This document shows positions 16,803-26,349 of a stretch of 64,000 nucleotides of DNA, piece by piece (position 1 is the first letter of the stretch; each line of letters opens with the position of its first letter). The position numbers and the translations under genes were made by a program. The notes below the pieces were generated by a model. That model worked only from the letters and a program-made list of their open reading frames with translations. It searched no databases and was not told the origin of the DNA. The DNA comes from Drancourtella massiliensis. GTDB taxonomy: Bacteria; Bacillota; Clostridia; Lachnospirales; Lachnospiraceae. The stretch lies in NCBI RefSeq assembly GCF_016900655.1, contig NZ_JACJKH010000001.1, positions 124,001 to 188,000 on the forward strand, given 5' to 3'.

Positions 16803-19448
16803 ATGCAGACTTATGGAGTCAATGAGTTAAGAAAGATGTTCCTGGACTTTTTCGAGAGCAAAGAACATCTCGTTCACAAAAGTTTTTCCCTGGTGCCGCA
16901 CAACGATAAGAGTTTGTTGCTCATCAATTCCGGGATGGCACCATTAAAACCATACTTTACCGGACAGGAGATTCCGCCGAGAAGACGGATGGCTACATGC
17001 CAGAAATGTATCCGTACCGGTGATATCGAAAACGTAGGAAAGACCGCAAGACACGGTACCTTTTTCGAGATGCTCGGAAACTTTTCCTTCGGAGATTATT
17101 TTAAAAGAGAGGCGATCCACTGGTCCTGGGAATTCCTGACCGAAGTGGTAGGACTTGATCCAAACCGCCTGTATCCGTCCGTTTACGTGGATGATCAGGA
17201 AGCCTTTGATATCTGGAACAAGGAGATGGGCATCCCGGCAGACCGGATTTACAAGTTTGGAAAAGAAGACAATTTCTGGGAGCACGGTTCCGGACCTTGC
17301 GGACCATGTTCCGAGATCTACTATGACCGCGGTGAAAAATACGGCTGCGGCAAACCGGACTGTACAGTAGGCTGTGAGTGCGACCGTTACATGGAAATCT
17401 GGAACAACGTATTCACCCAGTTTGATAACGACGGACACGGCAATTACAGCGAACTGGAACAGAAGAATATCGATACCGGAATGGGACTGGAGCGTCTGGC
17501 AAGTGTTGTACAGGACGTGGATTCCATTTTTGATATTGATACAATGAAAGCGCTCCGTGACCATGTATGCCGGATTGCGGGCGTGACTTACAAAGAGGAT
17601 GAGAAGACGGATATTTCCATCCGTGTCATCACAGACCATATCCGTTCCGTGACATTTATGATTTCCGACGGAATCATGCCGTCCAACGAGGGAAGAGGCT
17701 ACGTGCTTCGACGTCTCCTGCGCCGCGCATGCCGTCACGGAAGAATTCTGAATATCGAAGGAAAATTCTTGTCCGGTCTTTGCGAGACGGTAATCGCCGG
17801 ATCCAAAGACGGGTATCCGGAACTGGAAGAAAAGAGAGATTTCATTCTCAATGTCATCAGTAAAGAGGAAGACCAGTTTAATAAAACCATCGACCAGGGT
17901 CTCGGCATCCTTGCAGAGATGGAAGCAGAGATGAACGAAAAAGGAGAGAAGATTCTTTCCGGAGACAATGCGTTCAAGCTCTACGACACATATGGATTCC
18001 CGCTGGATCTGACAAAAGAGATCCTGGAAGAAAAGGGAATTTCCGTAGATGAGGAAGGATTCCAGAAAGCCATGCAGGTACAGCGGGAGACCGCACGTGC
18101 AGCAAGAGGCGTAACAAACTATATGGGAGCAGACGTGACTGTTTATGAGTCCATCGACCCGTCTGTGACATCGACTTTTGTTGGATATGAGACACTGACA
18201 CACAGCTCCAGGGTAACGGTGCTGACGACAGAGAACGAACTGACTGAGGCGCTGACCGAAGGCGTGGAAGGTACGATTTTCGTAGAAGAGACTCCGTTTT
18301 ATGCAACAAGCGGTGGACAGAATGCAGACAAAGGTGTGATTACTTCCGAAGATGGAAGCTTTGAATTCGTAGTAAAAGATGTGAAGAAACTTCTGGGCGG
18401 AAAGATCGCGCATATTGGATATACAGTAAAAGGCATGATCCGTACCGGAGAGACGGTTGTGCTGAAAGTCGATGAGGAGAACAGAAGACTCTCCGCAAGA
18501 AACCACAGTGCGACTCATCTGCTTCAGAAAGCACTGCGTACCGTACTTGGAACGCACGTAGAGCAGGCTGGTTCCTACGTGGATGCGGCAAGACTTCGTT
18601 TTGACTTTACCCATTTCTCCGCACTGACGCCGGAAGAAATCAAAAACGTAGAAGATATCGTAAACAAGGCCATTGCTGATGCACTTCCGGTGAAGGTAGA
18701 AAACCTTCCGATCGAAGAGGCCAAAAAGACAGGGGCGCAGGCTTTGTTTGGTGAAAAGTACGGCGATATCGTCCGCGTTGTCAGCATGGGAGAATTCTCC
18801 AAGGAATTTTGCGGTGGAACACACGTGGACAATACTGCATCCATCGGATCCTTCAAGATTGTTTCCGAAGCAGGTGTGGCAGCAGGTGTGCGCCGTATCG
18901 AGGCACTGACTTCCAAAGGACTGATGGAATACTATGCAAATCTGGAAATGATTCTTCATGAGGCTTCCAGGGCTTTGAAGACGACACCGGATCATCTGGA
19001 AGAGAAGATCAGCCATCTGCAGGCAGAGAACAAAGAGCTTAGAAGCGAAGTGGAAAGCCTGAAGAGCAAACTGGCAAAGGATGCCATGGGAGATGTCACA
19101 GATCAGGCAGAAGTGATCGATGGAATTTCCGTGATCGCAACAAAAGTCGAAGGTGTAGACATGAACGGACTGCGTGATCTCGGCGATCAGTTAAAGGAAA
19201 AAGTCGGTGAAGGCGTCATCGTGATCGCATCTGTGACAGACGGAAAAGTCAGCCTGATGGCGACGGCGACAGACGGCGCGGTGAAGAAAGGCGCCCATGC
19301 AGGAAACCTGATCAAAGCCATCGCAGGACTGGTCGGCGGAGGCGGCGGCGGACGCCCGAACATGGCACAGGCCGGCGGCAAGAATCCGGATGGCGTGGAT
19401 GCTGCACTGGAAAAAGCAAGAGAAACCGCAAAGGAACAGCTGGCATAA
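16803..19448 (+). CDS. alaS: Alanyl-tRNA synthetase
   Basis: An 881-residue class II synthetase charging tRNA-Ala. The catalytic domain begins LRKMFLDFFESKEH and includes motif 2 around RRMATCQKCIRTGDIENVG. The editing domain has the zinc ligands H568-x3-H572 (NHSATH) and C670-x3-H674 (CGGTH). A coiled linker and the glycine-rich DHHA1 C-terminal domain (GGGGGGRPNMAQAGG) complete it. The length is normal and the ribosome site GAGGAGG is strong. An open frame of 690 codons on the opposite strand is a shadow of this gene. Confidence 0.97.
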   Translation: MQTYGVNELRKMFLDFFESKEHLVHKSFSLVPHNDKSLLLINSGMAPLKPYFTGQEIPPRRRMATCQKCIRTGDIENVGKTARHGTFFEMLGNFSFGDYFKREAIHWSWEFLTEVVGLDPNRLYPSVYVDDQEAFDIWNKEMGIPADRIYKFGKEDNFWEHGSGPCGPCSEIYYDRGEKYGCGKPDCTVGCECDRYMEIWNNVFTQFDNDGHGNYSELEQKNIDTGMGLERLASVVQDVDSIFDIDTMKALRDHVCRIAGVTYKEDEKTDISIRVITDHIRSVTFMISDGIMPSNEGRGYVLRRLLRRACRHGRILNIEGKFLSGLCETVIAGSKDGYPELEEKRDFILNVISKEEDQFNKTIDQGLGILAEMEAEMNEKGEKILSGDNAFKLYDTYGFPLDLTKEILEEKGISVDEEGFQKAMQVQRETARAARGVTNYMGADVTVYESIDPSVTSTFVGYETLTHSSRVTVLTTENELTEALTEGVEGTIFVEETPFYATSGGQNADKGVITSEDGSFEFVVKDVKKLLGGKIAHIGYTVKGMIRTGETVVLKVDEENRRLSARNHSATHLLQKALRTVLGTHVEQAGSYVDAARLRFDFTHFSALTPEEIKNVEDIVNKAIADALPVKVENLPIEEAKKTGAQALFGEKYGDIVRVVSMGEFSKEFCGGTHVDNTASIGSFKIVSEAGVAAGVRRIEALTSKGLMEYYANLEMILHEASRALKTTPDHLEEKISHLQAENKELRSEVESLKSKLAKDAMGDVTDQAEVIDGISVIATKVEGVDMNGLRDLGDQLKEKVGEGVIVIASVTDGKVSLMATATDGAVKKGAHAGNLIKAIAGLVGGGGGGRPNMAQAGGKNPDGVDAALEKARETAKEQLA

Positions 19449-19484
19449 TCCCGCAAAAGCGCGCACAAAGATGCGAAAAACTCC

Positions 19485-19512
19485 TTGACGGATAAAGAAA
19501 ATATGGTATAAT
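19485..19512 (+). promoter_or_regulatory. Promoter of rpsU
   Basis: TTGACG (19485-19490), 16 bp, TATAAT (19507-19512). It gives a leader of about 70 nt before the start codon of S21. Confidence 0.75.
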
Positions 19513-19589
19513 ACTTGTAGTGCAATAAAATACCCGAACAGTCGTATGATGCACAATACAGGACTGGAGGGGAGGTTAGGTGTGAGACT

Positions 19590-19766
19590 ATGTCAAATGT
19601 AATCGTTAAAGAAAACGAAAGTTTAGACAGCGCTTTACGCAGATTCAAACGTAACTGCGCAAAAGCTGGTATCCAGCAGGAGATTCGTAAGAGAGAACAT
19701 TACGAAAAACCAAGCGTAAGACGTAAAAAGAAATCTGAGGCTGCTAGAAAACGTAAATATAACTAA
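19590..19766 (+). CDS. rpsU: 30S ribosomal protein S21
   Basis: A short gene of 58 codons encoding a basic small-subunit protein near the 3' end of 16S rRNA, involved in initiation. The sequence starts [20 protein letters not shown] and ends in the typical Lys/Arg-rich tail [13 protein letters not shown]. The start ATG 19590 is fixed by homology; the GGAGG at 19571-19575 is 14 nt away, unusually far, so a weaker site (GTGAG) may be used. It has its own promoter and a strong terminator, so it is a single-gene unit. Confidence 0.96.
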   Translation: MSNVIVKENESLDSALRRFKRNCAKAGIQQEIRKREHYEKPSVRRKKKSEAARKRKYN

Positions 19767-19778
19767 GATGTGCAGAGA

Positions 19779-19807
19779 CAGGATGCCGGAAGGCATCCTG
19801 TTTTTTT
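19779..19807 (+). terminator. Intrinsic terminator of rpsU
   Basis: Perfect 9-bp stem CAGGATGCC (19779-19787) / GGCATCCTG (19792-19800), tetraloop GGAA, then seven T. It ends 12 nt after the rpsU stop. Confidence 0.93.
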
Positions 19808-19812
19808 CTATG

Positions 19813-19841
19813 TTTACAGAAAACTTCGGACGTGCTACGAT
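19813..19841 (+). promoter_or_regulatory. Promoter of the response-regulator gene
   Basis: TTTACA (19813-19818), 17 bp, TACGAT (19836-19841). It lies directly after the rpsU terminator and before ATG 19875. Confidence 0.6.
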
Positions 19842-19874
19842 AGGAAAAGATGAGCCAAAAGGAAGGAAGACAGG

Positions 19875-20549
19875 ATGAATATGATTTTGATTGTGGAAGA
19901 TGATGTCAATATCAATGAGATGCTGAAAGAAGCGCTGGAAAAGGAAGGATACCGCTGCGTACAGGCATTTTCCGGGACAGAAGGGAGATTTGTGCTTTCG
20001 CAGGAACGGCCGGATCTGGTCCTTCTGGATCTGATGCTGCCGGGCATGTCCGGGGAGGCGCTTCTGAAAGAGATCCGTGCAAAAGGGGCCATTCCGGTTA
20101 TTGTTCTTTCTGCAAAAGATGAGATGGACGATAAGGTGGATGTTCTCCTTGGCGGCGCGGATGATTATGTGGTCAAACCTTTTGAGATCCGGGAAGTGCT
20201 GGCAAGAGTCCAGGTACAGCTCAGAAAAAGTTCCGGGGCCAAAGAAACGAAAGTGCTGGAGCACAATGGACTTCTCCTTGACCGTGAGGAGCACCAGATC
20301 TACGTAGACGGGGTGCGTCTGGAAGGAGTGACCAGGCAGGAGTTTTTGATTCTGGAACTGTTTCTTAGCTGGCCCAAAAAAGTATTCAGCAAGGAAGAGA
20401 TTTTTGAGGCGGCGTGGGAGGAGCCGTTTATGGGTGAAACGAAGGCCATTGATGTGCATATCAGCAATATCAGGAAGAAACTAAAAACAGTATCGGACCG
20501 GTCGTTTATCGATACAGTATGGGGAATCGGCTATACACTTTCCAGATGA
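19875..20549 (+). CDS. OmpR/PhoB family response regulator
   Basis: A 224-residue regulator with a receiver domain (acidic pair at 9-10, phospho-acceptor Asp52 in LLDLMLPGMSG, Lys101 in VVKPF) and a C-terminal winged helix (about 128-222, with DVHISNIRKKL and the closing WGIGYTL). Its partner kinase is probably the gene at 22398, with an ABC transporter in between. That arrangement is common for bacitracin/lantibiotic-type sensing and export modules. The start ATG 19875 follows GGAAGGAAGA. The ligand is unknown. Confidence 0.92.
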   Translation: MNMILIVEDDVNINEMLKEALEKEGYRCVQAFSGTEGRFVLSQERPDLVLLDLMLPGMSGEALLKEIRAKGAIPVIVLSAKDEMDDKVDVLLGGADDYVVKPFEIREVLARVQVQLRKSSGAKETKVLEHNGLLLDREEHQIYVDGVRLEGVTRQEFLILELFLSWPKKVFSKEEIFEAAWEEPFMGETKAIDVHISNIRKKLKTVSDRSFIDTVWGIGYTLSR

Positions 20550-20551
20550 GA

Positions 20552-20569
20552 TCTTTACGAAGTCTTTAC
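20552..20569 (+). promoter_or_regulatory. Candidate response-regulator operator (direct repeat)
   Basis: TCTTTAC occurs at 20552-20558 and again at 20563-20569, an 11-bp period equal to one helical turn. This is the usual arrangement for OmpR-type dimers. It lies between the regulator stop and the ABC transporter start (GTG 20639). I do not see a convincing -10/-35 pair here; TAAGAT at 20602 could be a -10 activated from this site. Confidence 0.45.
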
Positions 20570-20638
20570 TTTTTATTTGCGAAGGATTTGGAAAGAGAGT
20601 GTAAGATGAAAGCAAATAAAAAAAGGAGATGAATAAAA

Positions 20639-21565
20639 GTGAATCAGACGATAGTCAGAACCCAGGGACTTACAAAACAATACGGGCATCACAGGGCGGT
20701 CAGCCGGATCAGCATGCATGTCCGGAAAGGGGCGGTATACGGACTGATCGGACGAAACGGCGCCGGGAAGACAACGTTTTTAAAAATGCTTGCCGGACTT
20801 GCATCGCCAAGCAGCGGTGAGATCGAGATATTCGGGCTGAGGGGAAAAGAACTTGCAAATGTACGGTCCCGGATCGGGTGCCTGATCGAGGCACCGGGGA
20901 TTTACGGAAATTTAAGCGCCTATGATAATCTGGACCTGAAATGCCGTTTTTTCGGAATTCATAAAAAAGGATACATTGAGGAGATTCTGAAAATTGTAGG
21001 CCTTTCAGACACGGGAAAGAAAAAAACGAAGCACTTTTCCCTCGGGATGAAACAGAGACTTGGAATCGGCCTTGCTCTGGTAGGCGAGCCGGACCTGCTG
21101 CTGCTCGACGAACCGATTAACGGACTGGACCCGCAGGGAATTGTGGAGATCAGAGATACCATCCTGAAACTGAATAAAGAGAAAAATATGACGATTGTGA
21201 TTTCCAGCCATATTCTGGAGGAACTCTCAAAGATTGCGACGGATTATGGCATTATCCATCACGGGGAACTGATCGAGGAGATTACAAGGGAAGAACTGAT
21301 GGAGCGCTGCGGCGAGCGGATTGAGATTGCTACGGGAGTGCCGGAACAGATTGTGCCGATACTGGACCGGCTTGGAATTCAGCAGTATCAGATCGTGGAT
21401 TCCGGCCATGTGTGGGTCTTTGAGAAGATGGACCGGAGCGCATGGTTAAACAGGGAGCTGATTCGTGCCGGGGCGGATATCCGGGAATTGAAGGTGTGCA
21501 GCGAGAAGCTGGAGAATTATTATCTGAATCTGACAGGAGGTGCCGGTCATGCTGAATATCATTAA
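20639..21565 (+). CDS. ABC transporter ATP-binding protein
   Basis: A 308-residue ATPase with Walker A GRNGAGKT (38-45), signature FSLGMKQR (133-140) and Walker B LLLLDE (153-158). The order, size and C-terminal extension fit the BcrA-like group that exports or protects against peptide antibiotics. The start is GTG 20639 after AAAAGGAGATGA. It overlaps the permease gene by 17 nt. Sitting between a response regulator and a sensor kinase, it is probably induced by the peptide it handles (inference). Confidence 0.9.
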   Translation: MNQTIVRTQGLTKQYGHHRAVSRISMHVRKGAVYGLIGRNGAGKTTFLKMLAGLASPSSGEIEIFGLRGKELANVRSRIGCLIEAPGIYGNLSAYDNLDLKCRFFGIHKKGYIEEILKIVGLSDTGKKKTKHFSLGMKQRLGIGLALVGEPDLLLLDEPINGLDPQGIVEIRDTILKLNKEKNMTIVISSHILEELSKIATDYGIIHHGELIEEITREELMERCGERIEIATGVPEQIVPILDRLGIQQYQIVDSGHVWVFEKMDRSAWLNRELIRAGADIRELKVCSEKLENYYLNLTGGAGHAEYH

Positions 21566-22397
21566 AATGGACTTTTACCGGATGCTGAAATCAAAAAGCC
21601 AGTACATTCTCTGGATCTTACTTACCGTGATGCTGGTTCTCACCACTGCATCCATGCGGGAAGAATATAAGGATCCACAGGCAAGTGCCAATAACTGGGA
21701 GACGATGCAGGAAGGAGTAGAAGATACGGCGGAAAATCTTGGCATGTATGTGACAGTGCCGACAGAACCGGGGCAGAAAGCAACGCTTTATGACATGTTT
21801 TATGCCAACACGCAGGGGAAAGTGGAAGCGATTTTTATCGTCATTTTTGCCGTTCTCTTTGCAACGGCAGATATTCGGAGCGGATACATTAAAAACATTG
21901 GAGGACAGTGCAGGAGGCGGTCGGATCTGGTGATTTCCAAGGCAGTGATTTTATTTTTCTATACGGTACTGACCTTTTTGCTTACTTTGGCAGTTCAGGA
22001 TTTCTGTAATGCAGTATTTTACGGATATCTGGAGATCGGTCCGGTATCGGAGTTCCTCGGATATATCGGAACCCAGCTGCTGCTGCACTATGCACTGGCT
22101 CTGATTGTGATGGGAATTTCGATCCTTATTCTCAATAATATTATCAGCATGACGCTGGCGATCATGCTCTGCATGAATATGACGGTCCTGCTCTGGGGAA
22201 TGGTCGGAAGAGGACTTCAATCAGTCTTTGACAGGACAGTGGACGTTCTTTCTTACACGGTAACGGGATCGATCAGTATACTGCAGCTTCACGGAGATCC
22301 GGATCTCCTGATTAAGGCAGCCCTGGTGGCGATTGTCTACGGTACAGTCTTCACTGTAGTCAGTGCCATTGTATTTCAAAGAAGGGACATCAGATAA
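21549..22397 (+). CDS. ABC transporter permease
   Basis: A 282-residue integral membrane protein with about six hydrophobic segments: one near residue 20-35, an extracellular loop with PTEPGQKATLYD, then a cluster from about 90 to the C-terminus. The layout matches ABC-2/BcrB-type permeases. ATG 21549 follows AGGAGG (21535-21540) by 8 nt; the GTG at 21540 overlaps that ribosome site and is rejected. It partners the upstream ATPase. The kinase gene starts immediately after its stop. Confidence 0.85.
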   Translation: MLNIIKMDFYRMLKSKSQYILWILLTVMLVLTTASMREEYKDPQASANNWETMQEGVEDTAENLGMYVTVPTEPGQKATLYDMFYANTQGKVEAIFIVIFAVLFATADIRSGYIKNIGGQCRRRSDLVISKAVILFFYTVLTFLLTLAVQDFCNAVFYGYLEIGPVSEFLGYIGTQLLLHYALALIVMGISILILNNIISMTLAIMLCMNMTVLLWGMVGRGLQSVFDRTVDVLSYTVTGSISILQLHGDPDLLIKAALVAIVYGTVFTVVSAIVFQRRDIR

Positions 22398-23300
22398 ATG
22401 GAATGGATCATTGGAATTCTTGCGGCCCTGGTGGCTGTACTTCTTATCATACTGGCAGTATACAAGCGGCAGATACGGGATATCTGCCGCCAGCTGGCGT
22501 TTCTGAAAGAATATGACAGCAATCTTCTGATTACAAGGCAGATGGATGCTTTCAGCATCCGGGAACTGACAGATGAACTGAATGAAATGCTGGAACTGCA
22601 GAGAGAGCAGCGGCGGAGATATCTGAAAAAAGAGCAGGATATTTCCGATGCTTATACGAATCTTTCCCACGATATCCGGACCCCTTTGACTTCGCTTGAT
22701 GGATATTTCCAGCTGTTAAGAGACAGCAAAGAGCAGAAAGAACGGGAACGGTATCTAAAAGTGATTCAGGAGCGGATTGTAAGCCTGAAAGAAATGCTGG
22801 AAGAGTTGTTCACCTATACAAAACTGAAAAATGAGACCTATGAGCTGAAACTGGAGCCCCTTTATCTGAACCGGATTTTGACCGAGACGGCGTTTTCTTA
22901 TTATGATGTCTGGGTGGAAAGAGGCATGGAACCGGAGATTGATCTTACCGAGGAGCAGCTGCAGATCGAAGGAAACGAAGCGGGGCTTCGCCGGACGCTC
23001 CAGAATATTATCAAAAATGGTCTCGATCATGGAGAGGGGAAGATGAAATTCTCCATGTTCAGGAAAGAGGGTTGGGCTGTGGTGGAGTGTGCCAACTATA
23101 CGGCCAGGCCGGATGAAATTGATGTAGAAAAAGTATTTGAACGGTTTTATAAGGCGGACGAGGCAAGAAGCAGGACCGCTTCCTCCGGCCTTGGACTTTC
23201 CATTGCAAAGGAATTTACTGTACGGATGCACGGAGAGATCCGGGCCTGGCTGAAGGGGAACTGGTTTACGATTCAGCTTCGATTTCCGCTCCTTTCTTGA
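22398..23300 (+). CDS. Sensor histidine kinase
   Basis: A 300-residue kinase with one N-terminal membrane helix (about 3-22), almost no extracellular domain, a dimerisation/phosphoacceptor helix with SHDIRTPL (phospho-His91) and an ATPase domain ending with GLGLSIAKE. Short, intramembrane-type kinases of this form often sense through their partner ABC transporter rather than directly. It starts 1 nt after the permease stop and probably phosphorylates the regulator at 19875. Confidence 0.9.
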   Translation: MEWIIGILAALVAVLLIILAVYKRQIRDICRQLAFLKEYDSNLLITRQMDAFSIRELTDELNEMLELQREQRRRYLKKEQDISDAYTNLSHDIRTPLTSLDGYFQLLRDSKEQKERERYLKVIQERIVSLKEMLEELFTYTKLKNETYELKLEPLYLNRILTETAFSYYDVWVERGMEPEIDLTEEQLQIEGNEAGLRRTLQNIIKNGLDHGEGKMKFSMFRKEGWAVVECANYTARPDEIDVEKVFERFYKADEARSRTASSGLGLSIAKEFTVRMHGEIRAWLKGNWFTIQLRFPLLS

Positions 23301-23366
23301 TGGGACAGACATATTTTGGCAGGCAGAATCCTACAATGTAATAAATGCCAGATGAAGAGGTAAGAA

Positions 23367-24551
23367 GTGAAAAAGTGGATAGCAATGCTGATGGCGTCGG
23401 TCCTGTTCTGCATTTCAGGGAGTATGGCCGTCATGGCAGAAGAAGAGACAGGAGGAGAAAGTGCGGGAAGTGTGACCGTCACGGCTCCTTCTGTTTTTTT
23501 GATGGAGGCGTCAACGGGAAAAGTATTGTATGAAAAAGACGCGGATACCAGAAGACCGCCGGCCAGTGTGACCAAAGTCATGACGATTCTTTTGATTTAC
23601 GACGCCCTTTCGGCAGGGAAAATTCACAAAGAAGATGTGGTGACCACCTCGGAGTATGCCGCTTCCATGGGAGGCAGCCAGGTGTTTCTGGAAGCCGGAG
23701 AAGAACAGACGGTGGATACCTTGCTGAAATGTATCGTTGTATCCAGTGCCAATGATGCCTGTGTCGCCATGGCAGAATACATTTCCGGCACAGAGGAGGC
23801 GTTTGTGCAGCAGATGAATGAACGGGCCAAAGGTCTCGGGATGGAGAATACAGTGTTTAAAAACTGCAACGGCCTGGATACGGACGGTCATGTGACGACA
23901 GCCAGAGATATTGCACTGATGTCACGGGAACTGATTACAAAATATCCGGATGTGTACGAGTATACGAAAATCTGGATGGATACCATCGTACATAAAACGA
24001 AAAAGGGCGAGGAAGAGTTTGGCCTTTCCAATACGAATAAGCTCATCCGACAGTACTCCTATGCCACCGGGCTGAAGACAGGATCCACAGGAGAGGCAAA
24101 ATTCTGTTTGAGTGCCACCGCACAGAAAGACGGAATTGATCTGATTGCCGTTATTATGGCGGCGCCGGACGTAAAGACACGGTTTGCAGATGCTCAGACA
24201 CTGCTGAATTATGGATTCTCCATCTGCCGGAAGTACGAGGATCCGGACTGGGAGTCCGTGCAAAAAACGGTAAAAGTGGAACGTGGAGAAGAGGATCAGG
24301 TAAAGGTCGTGCAGAAGAGCGGTTTCTCTTATCTCGACGTCAGCGGAGCGGATTTAAGAGGAGTAGAAAAGAAAGTGGTGCCAAAGGTCTCTTTAAAAGC
24401 TCCGGTGAAGAAAGGACAGAAGGCTGGAACGGTACAGTATCTGCTGAACGGGGAGAAGATCGGAGAAGTGGAGCTGGCTGCGGCGGACGATGTGCCGGCC
24501 ATGTCGCTAAAACACGCAATCGAAGATGTTTTGGACAGCTTTTCGTTGTAA
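23367..24551 (+). CDS. D-alanyl-D-alanine carboxypeptidase (PBP5 type)
   Basis: A 394-residue penicillin-binding protein that trims the terminal D-Ala of peptidoglycan stem peptides. A signal peptide (about 1-24) is followed by the S11 domain with SVTK (67-70), SAN (127-129) and KTG (near 234), then the C-terminal beta domain. The start is GTG 23367 (MKKW) with AGAGG upstream; the hydrophobic N-terminus supports it. The C-terminus may act as an amphipathic membrane anchor. A paralogue lies at 29068. Confidence 0.93.
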   Translation: MKKWIAMLMASVLFCISGSMAVMAEEETGGESAGSVTVTAPSVFLMEASTGKVLYEKDADTRRPPASVTKVMTILLIYDALSAGKIHKEDVVTTSEYAASMGGSQVFLEAGEEQTVDTLLKCIVVSSANDACVAMAEYISGTEEAFVQQMNERAKGLGMENTVFKNCNGLDTDGHVTTARDIALMSRELITKYPDVYEYTKIWMDTIVHKTKKGEEEFGLSNTNKLIRQYSYATGLKTGSTGEAKFCLSATAQKDGIDLIAVIMAAPDVKTRFADAQTLLNYGFSICRKYEDPDWESVQKTVKVERGEEDQVKVVQKSGFSYLDVSGADLRGVEKKVVPKVSLKAPVKKGQKAGTVQYLLNGEKIGEVELAAADDVPAMSLKHAIEDVLDSFSL

Positions 24552-24574
24552 AAGGAAGAGAAAAATTATATAAT
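24546..24574 (+). promoter_or_regulatory. Promoter of the HAD phosphatase gene
   Basis: TTGTAA (24546-24551), 17 bp, TATAAT (24569-24574). The -35 hexamer contains the TAA stop of the preceding carboxypeptidase gene. Confidence 0.75.
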
Positions 24575-24597
24575 GTCTAGGAAAAGGAGCCAAAAGC

Positions 24598-25416
24598 ATG
24601 TTAAAAGAAAAAAAGTATTTTTTATTTGATATTGACGGAACGCTGGCTGTCGGAGAGACATTATATGACGGAACCAAAGAGTTGCTGGAATGGATTGAAA
24701 GAAAAGGCGGCCGGAGTTTCTATATCACAAACAATTCTACAAAGAGCAGGAAAGACTATGTTGACAAATTTGCAAGATGGGGCATCGAAGCTTCGGAGGA
24801 GCAGTTTATGACTGCTTCCTACGCGGCATGCCTTTATATGAAAGAACACTATGCGGGGAAGAAGGTGTTTGTACTTGGGACACCTTCTTTCGTGGAAGAA
24901 CTGAAAGGATTCGGAGTGCAGGTGACGGAAGAGGCAGAGCAGGATGTGACCTGTGTTCTTGCCGGGTTTGACGATACACTTCGGTATGAAAAACTGGAAA
25001 AAGCGTGTAAACTGCTGTTCCGGGAGGAAGTGGATTTCCTCGGAACCAATCCGGATCTGCGGTGCCCTGCACCTTTCGGATTCATTCCGGACTGTGGTGC
25101 TATCTGCGGGATGATCCGTGATACCGTCGGTCGTGAGCCGCACTTTATCGGTAAACCAAACCGGGTAATTGCGGATCTGTGTGCAAAGCAGTGCCGGGGA
25201 TCTTCGGAAGAGTTCCTTGTTGTAGGGGACCGGCTTTACACCGATATCGCCTGCGGCATCAATGCCGGAATGGAGACGGCGGTTGTCTACACCGGAGAAG
25301 CCGATGAGGAGGAAGTGCGGACAAGCATCTGGAAGCCGGACTATTGTTTTGACACGATCCGTGACCTGTACGAGGCAGTTAAAGAAGCGGCAGAAACGGG
25401 GGAAAAGGCAGAATGA
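24598..25416 (+). CDS. HAD superfamily hydrolase, NagD-like
   Basis: A 272-residue phosphatase of the HAD IIA (NagD/PGP) group. Motif I is DIDGTL (Asp11, Asp13), motif II is ITNNSTKS, and the last motif is GDRLYTDIACG with GMETAVVYTGE. The large C2 cap between motifs II and III fits the group. Substrates of relatives include nucleotides and sugar phosphates; I cannot tell which here. The start has AGGAGCC upstream, and the stop overlaps the next start (ATGA). Confidence 0.9.
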   Translation: MLKEKKYFLFDIDGTLAVGETLYDGTKELLEWIERKGGRSFYITNNSTKSRKDYVDKFARWGIEASEEQFMTASYAACLYMKEHYAGKKVFVLGTPSFVEELKGFGVQVTEEAEQDVTCVLAGFDDTLRYEKLEKACKLLFREEVDFLGTNPDLRCPAPFGFIPDCGAICGMIRDTVGREPHFIGKPNRVIADLCAKQCRGSSEEFLVVGDRLYTDIACGINAGMETAVVYTGEADEEEVRTSIWKPDYCFDTIRDLYEAVKEAAETGEKAE

Positions 25417-26312
25417 TAACCGTTATCGTGTGTCTTTTCTTTCTTGCGCTTCTGGTGCTTTTGAGAATTTTTTATGAAAACCATACCTTTGTAGTAACAC
25501 GCTATGATGTGGATTCCGGGACCAATGGCACAGGAGATGACTGGAAGATTGTTTTTTTAAGTGACCTTCACAATCAGGAATACGGAGAAGGCAATGAAAA
25601 ACTGCTCCGCACAGTACGTGACGAGAAGCCGGATCTGATCCTTGTTGGAGGGGACATGCTGATCCGAAGTACCGGTGAAAAATCGGAGAAGGCGGCACGC
25701 TTTATGGAACAGCTTCCGTCCATCGCTCCGGTTTACTGTGCCAATGGAAACCATGAGCAGAAGATGAAAGAGTGCGAGGAAGAATATGGAAAGGCCTATC
25801 AGAATTATAAAAAAAGGCTGGTCGACGCCGGAATTCATATGCTCGAAAATGAAGCCTGCACCCTGAAGCTTGGAGGACAGAATGTACAGATCGGAGGACT
25901 GGAAATTCCGGTTTCCTTTTTTGCCAAGCAGGTTCCATGGAAACACTATGATTCTTTTTGTGATGAGAGTCCGGAACAGTTGATGCCGGAACAGTTTGAC
26001 ATGCGTCCGGTCAAAGACGGAGGTCCGTATAAGATTCTGCTGGCACATCAGGCGTTGTATGCTGAGACCTATGCGGACTGGGGAATGGATCTTGTCCTGT
26101 GCGGACACCTTCACGGCGGAGTCGTACGCCTTCCCGGGATCGGCGGAATCATTTCACCGCAGCTGACATTATTTCCGAAATATTCGGGAGAACATTCCAG
26201 ACTCGGCGAGAGTGATATCATTGTCAGCAAAGGACTGGGAGGACACAGCATCCCGATCCGCTTGTTTGACCGGGCGGAAGTGGTTGTAATCTGCGGACGG
26301 CAGGAAAAATAG
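25413..26312 (+). CDS. Membrane-anchored calcineurin-like phosphoesterase
   Basis: A 299-residue metallophosphoesterase with an N-terminal membrane helix (about 1-18). Metal-binding motifs appear in order: SDLHNQEYG, GGDM, GNHE and GHLHGG. Relatives include the YkuE/YaeI group, implicated in envelope lipid or nucleotide hydrolysis. The ATG overlaps the HAD gene stop by 4 nt, so the two phosphatases are co-translated. Confidence 0.9.
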   Translation: MITVIVCLFFLALLVLLRIFYENHTFVVTRYDVDSGTNGTGDDWKIVFLSDLHNQEYGEGNEKLLRTVRDEKPDLILVGGDMLIRSTGEKSEKAARFMEQLPSIAPVYCANGNHEQKMKECEEEYGKAYQNYKKRLVDAGIHMLENEACTLKLGGQNVQIGGLEIPVSFFAKQVPWKHYDSFCDESPEQLMPEQFDMRPVKDGGPYKILLAHQALYAETYADWGMDLVLCGHLHGGVVRLPGIGGIISPQLTLFPKYSGEHSRLGESDIIVSKGLGGHSIPIRLFDRAEVVVICGRQEK

Positions 26313-26349
26313 CAGTGTGTGGGAAACTGCGGGAAGGGAGCGGAATCTC

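Noticed and set aside
16944-19016. A 690-codon open frame on the - strand opposite alaS
   Set aside because: It lies wholly within alaS, has no ribosome site or family resemblance, and is Cys/His/Phe-rich as expected from the complement of a gene with few stops in that frame.
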